Numbered from the stretch's first letter, positions 1 through 7,282 are shown. The stretch: 8,762 bases of DNA from Acidimicrobiaceae bacterium (GCA_003514205.1 DORQ01000219.1:5017-13778); one strand, 5' to 3'. Translations and numbers: made by a program. The notes: generated from the letters alone by a model not told the origin.

Positions 1-714
1 GGGCTGGCAGTCACCATTGCCTCGTATCTAGCGCATGAGACGGAGTGTTCGAACATCAACCTGCTGCACTTGTCGGGCGCGAAAGCAATGGATGCGGCGC
101 TGCGGATGGAGCGAGCATTTCCTGCGGTGAACTTCCGGCGCGAGGTCACTATTGGCCACCTTCTCGCCGATATCGACACGGCCAATGGTGTGTACGGAAA
201 GGTGAACCCACCGCTTCGACCCAGGGAGGATGTTGAGGCGCTGTGGAACCATGTTCTTGCGGGCGAGGTGGACTGGGTGGTTTCCGATCACGCGTGTTGC
301 AAGCTCGAACACAAGGTTGCAGCGGAGAATCCCGACGATGTCTGGCTCGCCAAAAGTGGATTCGGCGGTACGGAGTATCTCCTGAGTGGCCTGTTTAGTG
401 AGGGGACTCGCCGCGGACTTTCCCCAGCGGCCATCGCCCGACTCGTGAGCACGCAGCCAGCCCAACGATACGGATGCACGAACAAGGGCGATCTGGAGGT
501 TGGTTTCGACGCTGACTTGGTTGCGCTCGATCCAAAGCACTCCTACACCGTGGCTGCCGCAGACTCTCCATCCACTCAGGGCTACACGCCCTTTGAGGGA
601 ATGGAACTCACCGGCAGAGTCACCGACGTGTGGCTCCGTGGGTCGCAGATCTTGGAGAACGGCCAGGTGGTCGGCACCCGTGAAGGGCGCTACCTGCCTC
701 GCGGCAATCGTTAG
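1..714 (+). CDS. Dihydroorotase/dihydropyrimidinase-type cyclic amidohydrolase, C-terminal part (5' truncated by window)
   Basis: The reading frame is open from base 1 with no start, so only the last 237 residues are present. These enzymes hydrolyse cyclic amide (ureide) rings using a metal centre in a TIM barrel. Visible signatures, numbered from base 1, are LLHLSG (His23) and EVTIGHLL (His53), which fit the later metal-ligand histidines. KVNPPLR (67-73) is the substrate loop typical of dihydroorotases and allantoinases, and SDHA (Asp96) fits the catalytic aspartate. A C-terminal beta-sandwich strand, GFDADLVALDP, and the YTPFEGMELTG segment close the fold. The bridging-lysine region lies upstream of the window. 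The family is clear but the substrate is not: dihydroorotate, dihydropyrimidine, hydantoin and allantoin all remain possible. The next gene starts 25 bases downstream on the same strand, so co-transcription is possible, but no functional link is evident. Confidence 0.88.
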   Translation, partial: GLAVTIASYLAHETECSNINLLHLSGAKAMDAALRMERAFPAVNFRREVTIGHLLADIDTANGVYGKVNPPLRPREDVEALWNHVLAGEVDWVVSDHACCKLEHKVAAENPDDVWLAKSGFGGTEYLLSGLFSEGTRRGLSPAAIARLVSTQPAQRYGCTNKGDLEVGFDADLVALDPKHSYTVAAADSPSTQGYTPFEGMELTGRVTDVWLRGSQILENGQVVGTREGRYLPRGNR

Positions 715-739
715 GGATCACCTCCGGTACCCTTCCGCT

Positions 740-1936
740 ATGAGATCACAGCCTCCGAACCGCCTATCGCTCAGAGCACCCCTCCAGAGAGCCGGGTCTC
801 CGAGGTTGGTGCTAGTTGTGGGTCTTGCGCTCGTGGCATCGCTCCTTGGGGCTTGTGGGTCCGACGGGGGCTTGAACAAAGCCGATGGCGACGCGTCGAG
901 CAGAAACTCCAAGGTCGATGGCCCAACCGGCAAATCAGGCGTGAGTGGAGTCACTGGTACGAGCGGCGCGGGCGCGGCTGGCACCGTCGAGATCGACCCC
1001 GTGCCATCGGCCGGTTGTGCATCGGCCTCAGGTGTCGAAGTCCCCCAGGAGCGCCGAGAACGAGCAGCCGGAGGACTCGACCGGTGGTACTTCCTCGTAG
1101 CTCCGCCGACACCGTCACCCTCGGTTCCACGCCCGCTCATCGTGGACTATCACGGCTACAAAGAGGGTGCGGCAGTTCATCTCAAGATGAGCGCCATGTC
1201 AGAGCTTGCTGCCGGTGAGCAGTTCATACTGGCCACCCCCAATGGCACCGGTGAGGCCATCCATTGGAAGGCCAGCGCTCTCGCTGAACCTTCGCCTGAC
1301 AACATCGATCTTGCCTTTACCGACGCCATGATCGCCGAGATCACCTCAGAACAGTGCGTCGACCTCGCCCGGATCTACGCAACCGGACTGAGCAACGGCG
1401 CGATGATGTCCTCGTTGCTTGCGTGTTCGCGCTCCCAAGTGTTCGCCGCTGTCGCCCCAGTCGCAGGAATCACGGTGTGGAAAAGCTGTGATTCAATCAC
1501 CCCTGTTCCAGTGATCTCATTTCACGGTACTGCGGATGGATTCCTGCTCTACAACGGCGGGGTGGGAGACGTTGATGGAATTCTGGAATCGAATCAGCCA
1601 GGTCAAACTCCAGTCACCACAGTGGTCCCTCCAACGGTGCTGGACGGTGCTGGATATCCAGCGAACGCGAAAGCCTGCGCCACACGCAACGGCTGCTCTG
1701 GCAGATTTGTCGATGAGGCAGTCTCGCCGGAGGTCACACATCGTGTCTTTGACTGCCCGGCAGGCGCTGAGGTTGAGTTCTACATCGTGTCGGGCGGAGG
1801 CCATGCCTGGCCGGGCAGCGAGTTCTCACAGGCGATTGCGCCGGTGGTCGGTCACACGACCTTTGATATCGATGCGACTCAGCTGATCTGGTCGTTCTTT
1901 CAACGGCATGCTCGACAGCTGGCTACACCGAACTGA
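740..1936 (+). CDS. Secreted lipoprotein esterase, polyhydroxybutyrate depolymerase/LpqC-like alpha/beta hydrolase
   Basis: A 398-residue exported serine esterase. The N-terminus is a lipoprotein signal peptide: an arginine-rich n-region, a hydrophobic core at 23-37, and lipobox LGAC with the modified Cys39. A low-complexity Gly/Ser/Thr linker (40-82) tethers the catalytic domain. That domain shows DYHGY (His138, oxyanion region), GLSNG (nucleophile Ser218), HGTADG (Asp266) and GGGHAWPG (His355). This triad arrangement fits the PHB depolymerase/feruloyl esterase/LpqC group of ester hydrolases. Several cysteines (93, 206, 229, 250, 313, 319, 339) could form disulfides outside the cell. The frame is open further upstream to about 500, but that part overlaps the amidohydrolase in another frame. 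ATG 740 directly precedes the signal peptide. No convincing Shine-Dalgarno is visible, so translation may depend on the upstream gene. The natural substrate cannot be read from sequence. Confidence 0.88.
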   Translation: MRSQPPNRLSLRAPLQRAGSPRLVLVVGLALVASLLGACGSDGGLNKADGDASSRNSKVDGPTGKSGVSGVTGTSGAGAAGTVEIDPVPSAGCASASGVEVPQERRERAAGGLDRWYFLVAPPTPSPSVPRPLIVDYHGYKEGAAVHLKMSAMSELAAGEQFILATPNGTGEAIHWKASALAEPSPDNIDLAFTDAMIAEITSEQCVDLARIYATGLSNGAMMSSLLACSRSQVFAAVAPVAGITVWKSCDSITPVPVISFHGTADGFLLYNGGVGDVDGILESNQPGQTPVTTVVPPTVLDGAGYPANAKACATRNGCSGRFVDEAVSPEVTHRVFDCPAGAEVEFYIVSGGGHAWPGSEFSQAIAPVVGHTTFDIDATQLIWSFFQRHARQLATPN

Positions 1937-2002
1937 GTTCACTCTGACTCGAGATTGCGCTCGGAAGGACTTGTTGCATCCGAACGGTTGCCTCTCTTCG
2001 TA

Positions 2003-2055
2003 ACACTGGGTATGACCGCCCTGTTGGAACGACCTGAGTTGATGGCACCCAGTGT
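2003..2055. repeat. 9-bp perfect inverted repeat upstream of the sigma factor gene
   Basis: ACACTGGGT at 2003-2011 is the exact reverse complement of ACCCAGTGT at 2047-2055, separated by 35 bases. A further direct copy of the core CAGTGTG (2050-2056) occurs at 2075-2081. The block lies in the 186-base gap between the esterase and the sigma factor. The arrangement could be a pair of protein-binding half-sites or a long-range stem in the leader RNA. The repeat is seen directly; a regulatory role is inference. Confidence 0.45.
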
Positions 2056-2083
2056 GTCGCCACTGGTGGGATCACAGTGTGCG

Positions 2084-2100
2084 GCGTACTCGGAGTACGC
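2084..2100. promoter_or_regulatory. 17-bp perfect palindrome, candidate operator or leader hairpin before the sigma gene
   Basis: GCGTACTC-G-GAGTACGC is a perfect palindrome around one central base, ending 22 bases before the chosen sigma ATG at 2123. As DNA it looks like a dimeric repressor site. As RNA it can fold into a 7-bp stem with a CGG loop. There is no U-tract, so it is not a standard terminator. Its position suits control of the sigma/anti-sigma pair, but no binding protein can be named. Confidence 0.45.
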
Positions 2101-2122
2101 TGTTGGCGGGCAGGTAACCGCG

Positions 2123-2731
2123 ATGGCAACGCAAGAGGTTGGAAACTTGATCGGCGCAGAGTCGGATAACCAAGCTCAGGACGACTTGGGCATGCAAGAC
2201 GAACTGGATGTGGCCTTTCGAGCGGGCTCGCCGGACGCACTCCACCGTGCCTATGAACAGTACGGTGCGCTGGTCTACACCTTCTGCTCCCGCCGGATTG
2301 GCGCAGTTCCAGCCGAGGACGTGACGCAGGAGATCTTCATCGAGGCCTGGCGTCGGCGTGAGAATTTCGACCCTGACCGGGGCAGCCTCGGCGCATGGCT
2401 GATGGTCATGGCTCGAAGCCGAACGATTGACGCGTTGCGGTCCTCGACGCGAATCGACAATCTCTCCGATCGGGTTGGGGCAACGCTTCGCCCGGACAGT
2501 TCCGTTTCAGCTTCCTCAGAGGACACCACGGCCGATCGAATGCTTCTGGCTCATGCACTGTCCCAACTCACCGAACGGCAGCGGATCGTGGTGACACGGT
2601 GCTATTTCGAGCAGATGACCCATGTTGAGCTCAGTGAGGAGCTTGGCTTGCCGTTAGGTACCGTGAAGAGTGACGTGCGTCGCGGCCTCGCCCGGCTTGC
2701 GCATCTGATGGGAGGACTCAATGCCAACTGA
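2123..2731 (+). CDS. ECF-type RNA polymerase sigma factor (SigK-like)
   Basis: A 202-residue sigma-70 family factor with only regions 2 and 4, the extracytoplasmic-function architecture. Region 2 spans about 38-107 and includes the core-binding helix EDVTQEIFIEAW (65-76) and the -10 recognition part WLMVMARSRTIDALR. A polar linker follows. Region 4 (about 145-196) carries the helix-turn-helix around MTHVELSEELGLPLGTVKSD, which reads the -35 element. Longer starts (TTG 1955, ATG 2012) add residues unlike any sigma factor and run through the inverted repeats, so I reject them. ATG 2192 (179 aa), with AGGA 10 bases upstream, is a credible shorter alternative to 2123. The end overlaps the anti-sigma gene by 11 bases, a typical translationally coupled pair. 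It probably directs its own operon and an envelope regulon. Confidence 0.87.
   Translation: MATQEVGNLIGAESDNQAQDDLGMQDELDVAFRAGSPDALHRAYEQYGALVYTFCSRRIGAVPAEDVTQEIFIEAWRRRENFDPDRGSLGAWLMVMARSRTIDALRSSTRIDNLSDRVGATLRPDSSVSASSEDTTADRMLLAHALSQLTERQRIVVTRCYFEQMTHVELSEELGLPLGTVKSDVRRGLARLAHLMGGLNAN
2711..2716 (+). promoter_or_regulatory. Shine-Dalgarno of the anti-sigma gene inside the sigma coding end
   Basis: GGAGGA lies within the last codons of the sigma gene, four bases before ATG 2721. It fixes the anti-sigma start and indicates coupled, roughly balanced production of the two partners. Confidence 0.7.
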
Positions 2732-3440
2732 AGATGAACTTCGGCACTTGGCGGCCTCCTTGACCGACGAGGATACGGCGCTGACGAGCCCCCCACCTAT
2801 GGTGTGGCAACGAATTGAGGCGGCGATTGCTGCTGACAGACTCGACGAGGCTGCAACCGTCGACACAACTGAGACTGAGACTGAGACTGCGACTGCGACT
2901 GAGGCTGAGGCACAGGCAGAGCCGGAAGGCTCGGTCGCCGCTCCGATCCCGATTGGCAGAAGGCAGGCAGCCCGCAACGACGGCTTTCTCTTTGGCCGGG
3001 GTTCGGGCCGGATGCAACAACTGCTTGCTGTCGCAGCTGCGGCGGTGGTGTTGGGCGGGATTGCGATGCTGGTGGTGCGCCCTGATTCCAAACAACTCGC
3101 GAGCGCTGAATTGAGTTCCGAGGGTCTCGGTGCGGAATCGGAGAACGTCACCGACCGGCCAGAGGCGGAGCTGATCGAGCGAGATGGACATCGGGAGCTT
3201 CGGGTCAGAATTCCAGAGTCGCTCTCGGACAGCAATCACTACCTTGAGCTGTGGCTGATCGACACCAACGTGGATGGGATGGTGTCCCTTGGGCCCGTGA
3301 CCGCAAGTGGGGTGTACGCAATTCCTGATTCGGTGAACCCGACGAAGTACCCGGTTGTGGACGTCTCACTTGAACCAGCTGACGGAACGCCGACCCATAG
3401 CGGCAAGAGCCTCCTTCGGGCGCAACTCACCTTTACGTAA
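2721..3440 (+). CDS. Membrane anti-sigma factor, RskA family
   Basis: A 239-residue single-pass protein expected to hold the upstream sigma factor inactive at the membrane. The cytoplasmic part (1-98) has a short helical segment, [13 protein letters not shown] (27-39), typical of the sigma-binding domain, then an acidic Thr/Glu/Ala repeat (50-67) and a basic stretch. One membrane helix spans about 101-119. The outer domain (about 125-239) carries RskA C-terminal signatures: YLELWLID (174-181), [24 protein letters not shown] (210-222) and [11 protein letters not shown]. No HxxxCxxC zinc motif is present, so it is not a zinc-binding ZAS anti-sigma factor. Family precedent suggests release of sigma by regulated proteolysis of the outer and membrane segments. 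The gene overlaps the sigma gene by 11 bases. The Thr-Glu repeat is a local oddity encoded by a DNA microsatellite. Confidence 0.87.
   Translation: MPTEDELRHLAASLTDEDTALTSPPPMVWQRIEAAIAADRLDEAATVDTTETETETATATEAEAQAEPEGSVAAPIPIGRRQAARNDGFLFGRGSGRMQQLLAVAAAAVVLGGIAMLVVRPDSKQLASAELSSEGLGAESENVTDRPEAELIERDGHRELRVRIPESLSDSNHYLELWLIDTNVDGMVSLGPVTASGVYAIPDSVNPTKYPVVDVSLEPADGTPTHSGKSLLRAQLTFT
2868..2921 (+). repeat. Imperfect hexanucleotide (ACTGAG) tandem repeat inside the anti-sigma gene
   Basis: The units run ACTGAG x3, ACTGCG x2, ACTGAG and GCTGAG (2868-2909), then two degenerate units to 2921. They encode alternating Thr-Glu/Thr-Ala/Ala-Glu at residues 50-67, between the sigma-binding segment and the membrane helix. 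Because the period is six, gain or loss of units keeps the frame and changes only linker length. Confidence 0.8.
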
Positions 3441-3462
3441 CCATTACTCGAGGATTCCACTT

Positions 3463-3480
3463 GGGCCGATACGCTGGCCC
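3463..3480 (+). other. Small GC hairpin just before the glycosyltransferase start
   Basis: GGGCC (3463-3467) and GGCCC (3476-3480) can pair around an 8-base loop, ending three bases before ATG 3484. No T-run follows, so it is a poor terminator. It occupies the place where a Shine-Dalgarno would be expected, and none is visible. It could damp translation of the glycosyltransferase or mean nothing. Confidence 0.3.
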
Positions 3481-3483
3481 CCG

Positions 3484-5208
3484 ATGATGGTGACGTGGAT
3501 CGAATCGTTCGTTGGGGTACGCGCCCGCCAGGCAAAGTACTTGCTCTGTGGCGCTGGATTGATTGCTGCCTACTGGGTGCGGTTCGTTCAAGACGATGCG
3601 TTCATTTCCTACCGGTACGCGAAGAATGCAGCGCGTGGACACGGGTTTGTGTTCAACGAAGGCGACCGGGTGGAGGGCTATACCAATTTCCTGTGGACGG
3701 CTCTTCACGTCATTCCTGAGAAACTCCAATGGAGTTCCCCGTGGTTCAGCATTGTGTTGGGCCTGTGTGTGTTTGCTGGAACGTTGGTGGCCGTGGCTCG
3801 ACTCGCCTCGCTGGTGTTCCAGTCGGAGGCAAAGGTCCTGTTGACGCTGGCAGTTCTGGTGGCGAACATGACCTTTCTGCTCTACGGATCTAGTGGCCTT
3901 GAAACGATGCTGCAGACAGGGTTGTTGTTGTGTTGCGCAATCGTGGCGATCGAGCACGTGATTCCAGAGGGTGAGATTGGTGCAGATCTGGGCAAGGCTC
4001 GCGTGTTGTCCGGACTCGCAGCGGCCGGAGCGTTGTTAACCCGCCTCGATTCAGCCGTGCTGATCGCCACGTGGTTTCTGGCCACCCTCTGGCAGGTGTG
4101 GGGCTCCTCGGACAGCGCAGCGCGCCCCAAGAACATGGTGGTTGCGAGTCTTCAGCTTGGCGCTCTGCCGCTGTTGATCTGCGGACCCTGGATGCTGTGG
4201 AAGCTCGACTACTACGGCAACCTCCTGCCAAACACGTTCTACGCGAAATCCGCTGGGTCCCCGCTGACGCCACTCCTGTATGGCGTGGCGTATCTGCTGT
4301 TCTTCTTTCTGACCTACGGTGCCTTTCTGTTGATCGGTCGGGCACGCAGGGTGTGGCCGACGATTCGATCGAACCGGCGCCTCTGGGTCCTGATGGTGTC
4401 ACTTCCGGTGTGGGGTGCCTACATCTGTTATGTGGGGGCAGATTTCATGGAGTACCGATTTATGGTGCCGGTGCTTCCAGTGCTTGGCTGTATCGCTGCG
4501 GAAGTGATTAATCCAGTACGGAGCCGGGGCCGTCAACTGGGTCTCATCTCGGTGCTCCTCCTTTTTTCACTGCTGCATCGGGTGCTGCCCTTCACCGGGC
4601 CCAACCTGGGGATTCCGCTGCTGAATCACTGGCCTACGGAATCATCAACGAGTTGGTATGCAATGGGGGAGGCCTTGCAGGATGCGTTTCCGAACGGCCA
4701 GGACGTCAAGCGTTCCCCACAGATTGCGGTTGCGCCAGCAGGTGTCATTCCGTATGTGAGCGACCTTCCCACTGTTGACATGCTGGGATTGTCGGAGCCG
4801 AAGATTGCTCGCGAGGGCGACACCTTGCCGATCTACTTTCCAGGCCATGTCCGGATGGCCACCGTCGAGCAACTGCAGGAACGCGAGGCCAACCTCGTTG
4901 TCGGCCTTCCCCTCCTCGAGCGAACTGCGGCGGGAGAGGAGCCGAGGTCTGAATACCTACTGTCGGATCTCGTGCTCATGTGGCCGGGTCCCGATCTTTC
5001 CAAACTGCCCACCAGCGCTGAGATCATTGAGATTCCGCTGGACGAGGGAGTCTCGTGGGCGGTGATCTCCCTGGTGCCCTCAGGGCTGGTGGATACCGCG
5101 GTGAAGGAGCGTGGCTGGCGGCGAGTGCCGATTGCGCATCGCTGCGATCTTGACGGTGCAAACCCAGTGATCAAGCGGTTTGCTCGGAAGACGTGTGATC
5201 AGGTTTAA
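3484..5208 (+). CDS. Polytopic GT-C-fold glycosyltransferase, AftB/ArnT-like
   Basis: A 574-residue integral membrane protein with about ten hydrophobic segments between 19 and 370 and a soluble outer C-terminal domain (371-574). GT-C enzymes transfer sugars from polyprenyl-phosphate donors on the outer face of the membrane. The first outer loop carries the [19 protein letters not shown] segment (from 36), with the Asp37-Asp38 pair expected at the active site. It is followed by [16 protein letters not shown] (56-71), a hallmark of the family that includes mycobacterial arabinosyltransferase Aft[17 protein letters not shown] (243-258) and [15 protein letters not shown] (318-332) are further family blocks. 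The C-terminal domain contains [16 protein letters not shown] (421-436). Donor and acceptor sugars are unknown; arabinan, other wall polysaccharide or a glycolipid are possible. ATG 3484 is the first in-frame start after the anti-sigma stop, 43 bases downstream; it lacks a clear Shine-Dalgarno, and ATG 3487 is an alternative. Confidence 0.83.
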   Translation: MMVTWIESFVGVRARQAKYLLCGAGLIAAYWVRFVQDDAFISYRYAKNAARGHGFVFNEGDRVEGYTNFLWTALHVIPEKLQWSSPWFSIVLGLCVFAGTLVAVARLASLVFQSEAKVLLTLAVLVANMTFLLYGSSGLETMLQTGLLLCCAIVAIEHVIPEGEIGADLGKARVLSGLAAAGALLTRLDSAVLIATWFLATLWQVWGSSDSAARPKNMVVASLQLGALPLLICGPWMLWKLDYYGNLLPNTFYAKSAGSPLTPLLYGVAYLLFFFLTYGAFLLIGRARRVWPTIRSNRRLWVLMVSLPVWGAYICYVGADFMEYRFMVPVLPVLGCIAAEVINPVRSRGRQLGLISVLLLFSLLHRVLPFTGPNLGIPLLNHWPTESSTSWYAMGEALQDAFPNGQDVKRSPQIAVAPAGVIPYVSDLPTVDMLGLSEPKIAREGDTLPIYFPGHVRMATVEQLQEREANLVVGLPLLERTAAGEEPRSEYLLSDLVLMWPGPDLSKLPTSAEIIEIPLDEGVSWAVISLVPSGLVDTAVKERGWRRVPIAHRCDLDGANPVIKRFARKTCDQV

Positions 5209-6401
5209 CCGACAGCTGCGGGGGTGCTCGTGACGTTGCGGGAGCTCAGCCAGGCTCGGCCCTTTCGCAGGTAGCGCTGTTCTATCTGCTTGTGGAGCAG
5301 TTCGGTTCCGATCGGAAGCAGCACGAGATAGAGCAGGCCTGCGAGTGCTGGCTGTGACTCTCCAAAGATGTGGATGAGCAGAACCGCAAGCGGCACGTGG
5401 ATGAGGTAGAGGCTGTAGGAGCGGATCCCGAGTGCCTGGAACGGCTTCCAGCTCAGGATCTTGGTGAGTCGCAACCCTGGCACACGGACGATCGCAAAGA
5501 GTGCGATACCGAATGCGAGGTTGCACACTGAGAATCCGAACTCCCCCCAATACAACCCGTCGGTCAGTTTGGCGCCGTTGAGCGGGTTGACTGCGATGTA
5601 ATAGCGCCGGGCGAGGGGCTGAATCCCCACGGCGATGGTGAGCGCAATCACTGCGGTGGCGACATAGGCCAGGGGAGTGAGAAGGCGTTGAGCCTTTGGA
5701 GGGAGTTCCCGGGGCGCCATGGCATGAATGTTGGCGACGATTACGCCGATCATGAGTGAGTCAGGTCGCTGGTACCAGGCGAACCTCGGACCAACGTGGC
5801 CAGTCGCCCGGGCAATGGCGATCAACGCCCACGCGGCTCCGAGGGCAAGGGTCACGGTGCGGATTGCCCTAAAGCGAATCGTGCCAATGACGAGGAAGAC
5901 TCCAAAGAAATAGAAGTGCTCTTCAACCGAGAGTGACCACAGGTGGAGCAAGGGCCGTTCGGGCGGACCGCTGCTGGTGGCGATCTCCGAGGCCACTGGG
6001 TGGACAACGTGGTACATGTAGGTGAGAGCTGCCAGTGCGTCATTGAGCACATCTCTGCGGAGCTTTGTGTCCCCAAAGATCAGAAAGAGCACCACGGAGC
6101 CAAGTACCACGGCAAACATCGCGGGAAGGAGTCGGAAGACCCGCCGCCAGTAGAACTCCTTGAGGTCGATACTGCCCTTCTTGGCGTCTTGCTCATACAA
6201 CAGGGTGGTAATCAGGAAGCCGCTCACGGCGAAGAAGAAATCGACCATCACGGCCAGCGACTCGAAGTTGTAATACGAGGCGTGAACGAGAAGGATCAGC
6301 AGCACGGAAATGCCGCGAACGCCATCTAGGGGCGGACTGTGGCCAATTGGCGGCGCGTTGGTTCTGAACCTGGGGCGCTCGCCATCCACTCTCGAAGTCA
6401 T
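5205..6401 (-). CDS. Acyltransferase-3 (OafA/YrhL-type) membrane protein
   Basis: A 398-residue integral membrane acyltransferase that would move acetyl or other short acyl groups onto an envelope sugar or lipid. Near the N-terminus is [10 protein letters not shown], followed by the RX10H signature (Arg29 to His40) typical of AT3 proteins. Next come [17 protein letters not shown] (54-70), [12 protein letters not shown] (83-94) with the conserved arginines, [15 protein letters not shown] (151-165), and [10 protein letters not shown] (329-338) near the last helices. About ten hydrophobic segments are visible. There is no C-terminal SGNH domain, so it is the short form. The start is supported by GGGGAA on the minus strand (plus positions 6408-6413), six bases before the ATG. 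It is divergent from cyp51 and convergent with the glycosyltransferase, sharing bases 5205-5208 with it. The acceptor is unknown; a glycan built by the neighbouring glycosyltransferase is a reasonable guess. Confidence 0.87.
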   Translation of the reverse strand: MTSRVDGERPRFRTNAPPIGHSPPLDGVRGISVLLILLVHASYYNFESLAVMVDFFFAVSGFLITTLLYEQDAKKGSIDLKEFYWRRVFRLLPAMFAVVLGSVVLFLIFGDTKLRRDVLNDALAALTYMYHVVHPVASEIATSSGPPERPLLHLWSLSVEEHFYFFGVFLVIGTIRFRAIRTVTLALGAAWALIAIARATGHVGPRFAWYQRPDSLMIGVIVANIHAMAPRELPPKAQRLLTPLAYVATAVIALTIAVGIQPLARRYYIAVNPLNGAKLTDGLYWGEFGFSVCNLAFGIALFAIVRVPGLRLTKILSWKPFQALGIRSYSLYLIHVPLAVLLIHIFGESQPALAGLLYLVLLPIGTELLHKQIEQRYLRKGRAWLSSRNVTSTPAAVG

Positions 6402-6492
6402 CAGGCGTTCCCCATCTGCTTCTACCGTACAACTTTGGTGGCGGATTGCCTCACCGGAAGACTTGATCCTCGAGTGCGCGTGCCGCTGTCCC

Positions 6493-6521
6493 TTGACAGG
6501 TTCGCCGTACTGGACAAGTAT
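6493..6521 (+). promoter_or_regulatory. cyp51: Predicted sigma-70-type promoter of the cyp51 operon
   Basis: A perfect -35 hexamer TTGACA (6493-6498) is followed after 17 bases by AAGTAT (6516-6521), a weak but acceptable -10. Transcription would begin near 6528, giving a leader of about 38 bases to ATG 6566, or almost no leader to ATG 6530. The -35 overlaps a small inverted repeat, CTGTC (6486-6490) with GACAG (6495-6499). The elements are read from sequence; activity is inferred. Confidence 0.55.
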
Positions 6522-6536
6522 CTGGACACATGTCCA
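6510..6536. promoter_or_regulatory. Operator-like TGGACA repeats over the cyp51 promoter
   Basis: CTGGACA occurs at 6510-6516 and 6522-6528, starting 12 bases apart. The second copy pairs with TGTCCA at 6531-6536 to form a TGGACA-CA-TGTCCA dyad. The sites cover the -10 and the predicted transcription start, where a bound repressor would block initiation. A TetR-type regulator would suit such a dyad, but none is encoded in the window. Confidence 0.5.
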
Positions 6537-7216
6537 ATACGCGTTCGAATTCCACGGAACATCCCATGCCGTCAGCGGTTGAGCTTCCCCGAGTGTCGGG
6601 CGATGACGGTGAAACGGGGCACTTGGAGGAGCTGCGATCTGATCCGATCGGCCTGATGCAGCGAGTTCGAGATGAGTGCGGCGACGTCGGGGCGTTCCGA
6701 CTCGCCGACAAAGAAGTCGTGCTGCTCACCGGGGCAGATGCCAATGAGGTGTTCTTCCGGGCCTCCGATGAAGAACTGGATCAGGCAGCGGCGTATCCCT
6801 TTATGACGCCGGTCTTCGGCGAGGGTGTCGTGTTCGACGCAACCCCAGAAGAACGCAGACGGGCGCTGCATAACCAGTCGCTACGTGACAAGTTCATGCG
6901 CGGCCACGCGGCCACCATCACCACTGAGATCGAGCGGATGGTCGCTGAATGGGATGAGGAGGGCGAGATTGATCTGCTCGATTGGACTGCCGAGCTGTTC
7001 ATCTACACCTCCACCTCCTGTCTGATCGGAACCCGATTCCGCGAGGAACTTGATGTCTCAATAGCGCACCTTTTTCATGATTTGGAGCAGGGAACTGACG
7101 CGCTGGCATTCGTGGATCCCTACGCCGACATCGAGAGCTTTCGCCGCCGTGACGCTGCTCGAGTCGCCCTCGTCGAACGGATTGAGGCGATCATGCAGCG
7201 GCGCGAGGCTGGAGCT

Positions 7217-7232
7217 GGGGAGGTGATTGGTG
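7217..7232 (+). promoter_or_regulatory. Strong internal Shine-Dalgarno plus GTG/TTG start for the 3' half of cyp51
   Basis: GGAGGTGAT (7219-7227) is a nine-base perfect complement of the usual 16S rRNA 3' end. GTG 7230 (or the overlapping TTG 7227) is in the frame of the downstream P450 half, which is open from there to 7940. Ribosomes could therefore enter and make the C-terminal half independently. The same bases also encode ordinary CYP51 residues (Gly-Glu-Val-Ile-Gly) in the upstream frame, so chance remains possible. Confidence 0.4.
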
Positions 7233-7276
7233 AACGCGACCTCGTCGACGTTCTCATGTCGATCAAAGACGAAGCA

Positions 7277-7282
7277 GGGTAA
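7277..7282 (+). other. cyp51: Frameshift site in cyp51 (GGG TAA)
   Basis: The upstream frame reads GAA GCA GGG TAA and stops. Deleting one G gives GAA GCA GGT AAC TGT CAG TTC, which restores Glu-Ala-Gly-Asn-Cys-Gln-Phe and continues into the I helix. The restored spacing equals that of the mycobacterial protein as I remember it. The lesion lies in a G triplet, a plausible slippage or base-calling site. Confidence 0.85.

Noticed and set aside
715..725. GGATCACCTCC, identical to the 3' end of bacterial 16S rRNA, between the first two genes
   Set aside because: The 11-base match has no rRNA sequence around it, and it sits between two ordinary genes. It is most likely chance.
1634..1653. Tandem copy of ACGGTGCTGG inside the esterase gene
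   Set aside because: Only two 10-base copies, not a multiple of three, and the encoded protein reads normally through them. Probably coincidental.
1937..1960. GAGT/ACTC symmetry after the esterase stop as a terminator
   Set aside because: The stem is about four base pairs and lacks a following T-run.
2026..2030. GGAAC as an ECF-type -35 element for sigma autoregulation
   Set aside because: No matching -10 element at the usual 16-18 base spacing was found.
1955..2122. N-terminal extension of the sigma factor from TTG 1955 or ATG 2012
   Set aside because: The encoded residues do not resemble sigma factors and overlap two symmetric DNA elements. A shorter start fits the family length.
2654..3235. 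Long open frames on the minus strand across the anti-sigma gene
   Set aside because: They are antisense shadows of a GC-rich gene. Their Ser/Val and Leu/Arg runs come from the hexanucleotide repeat.
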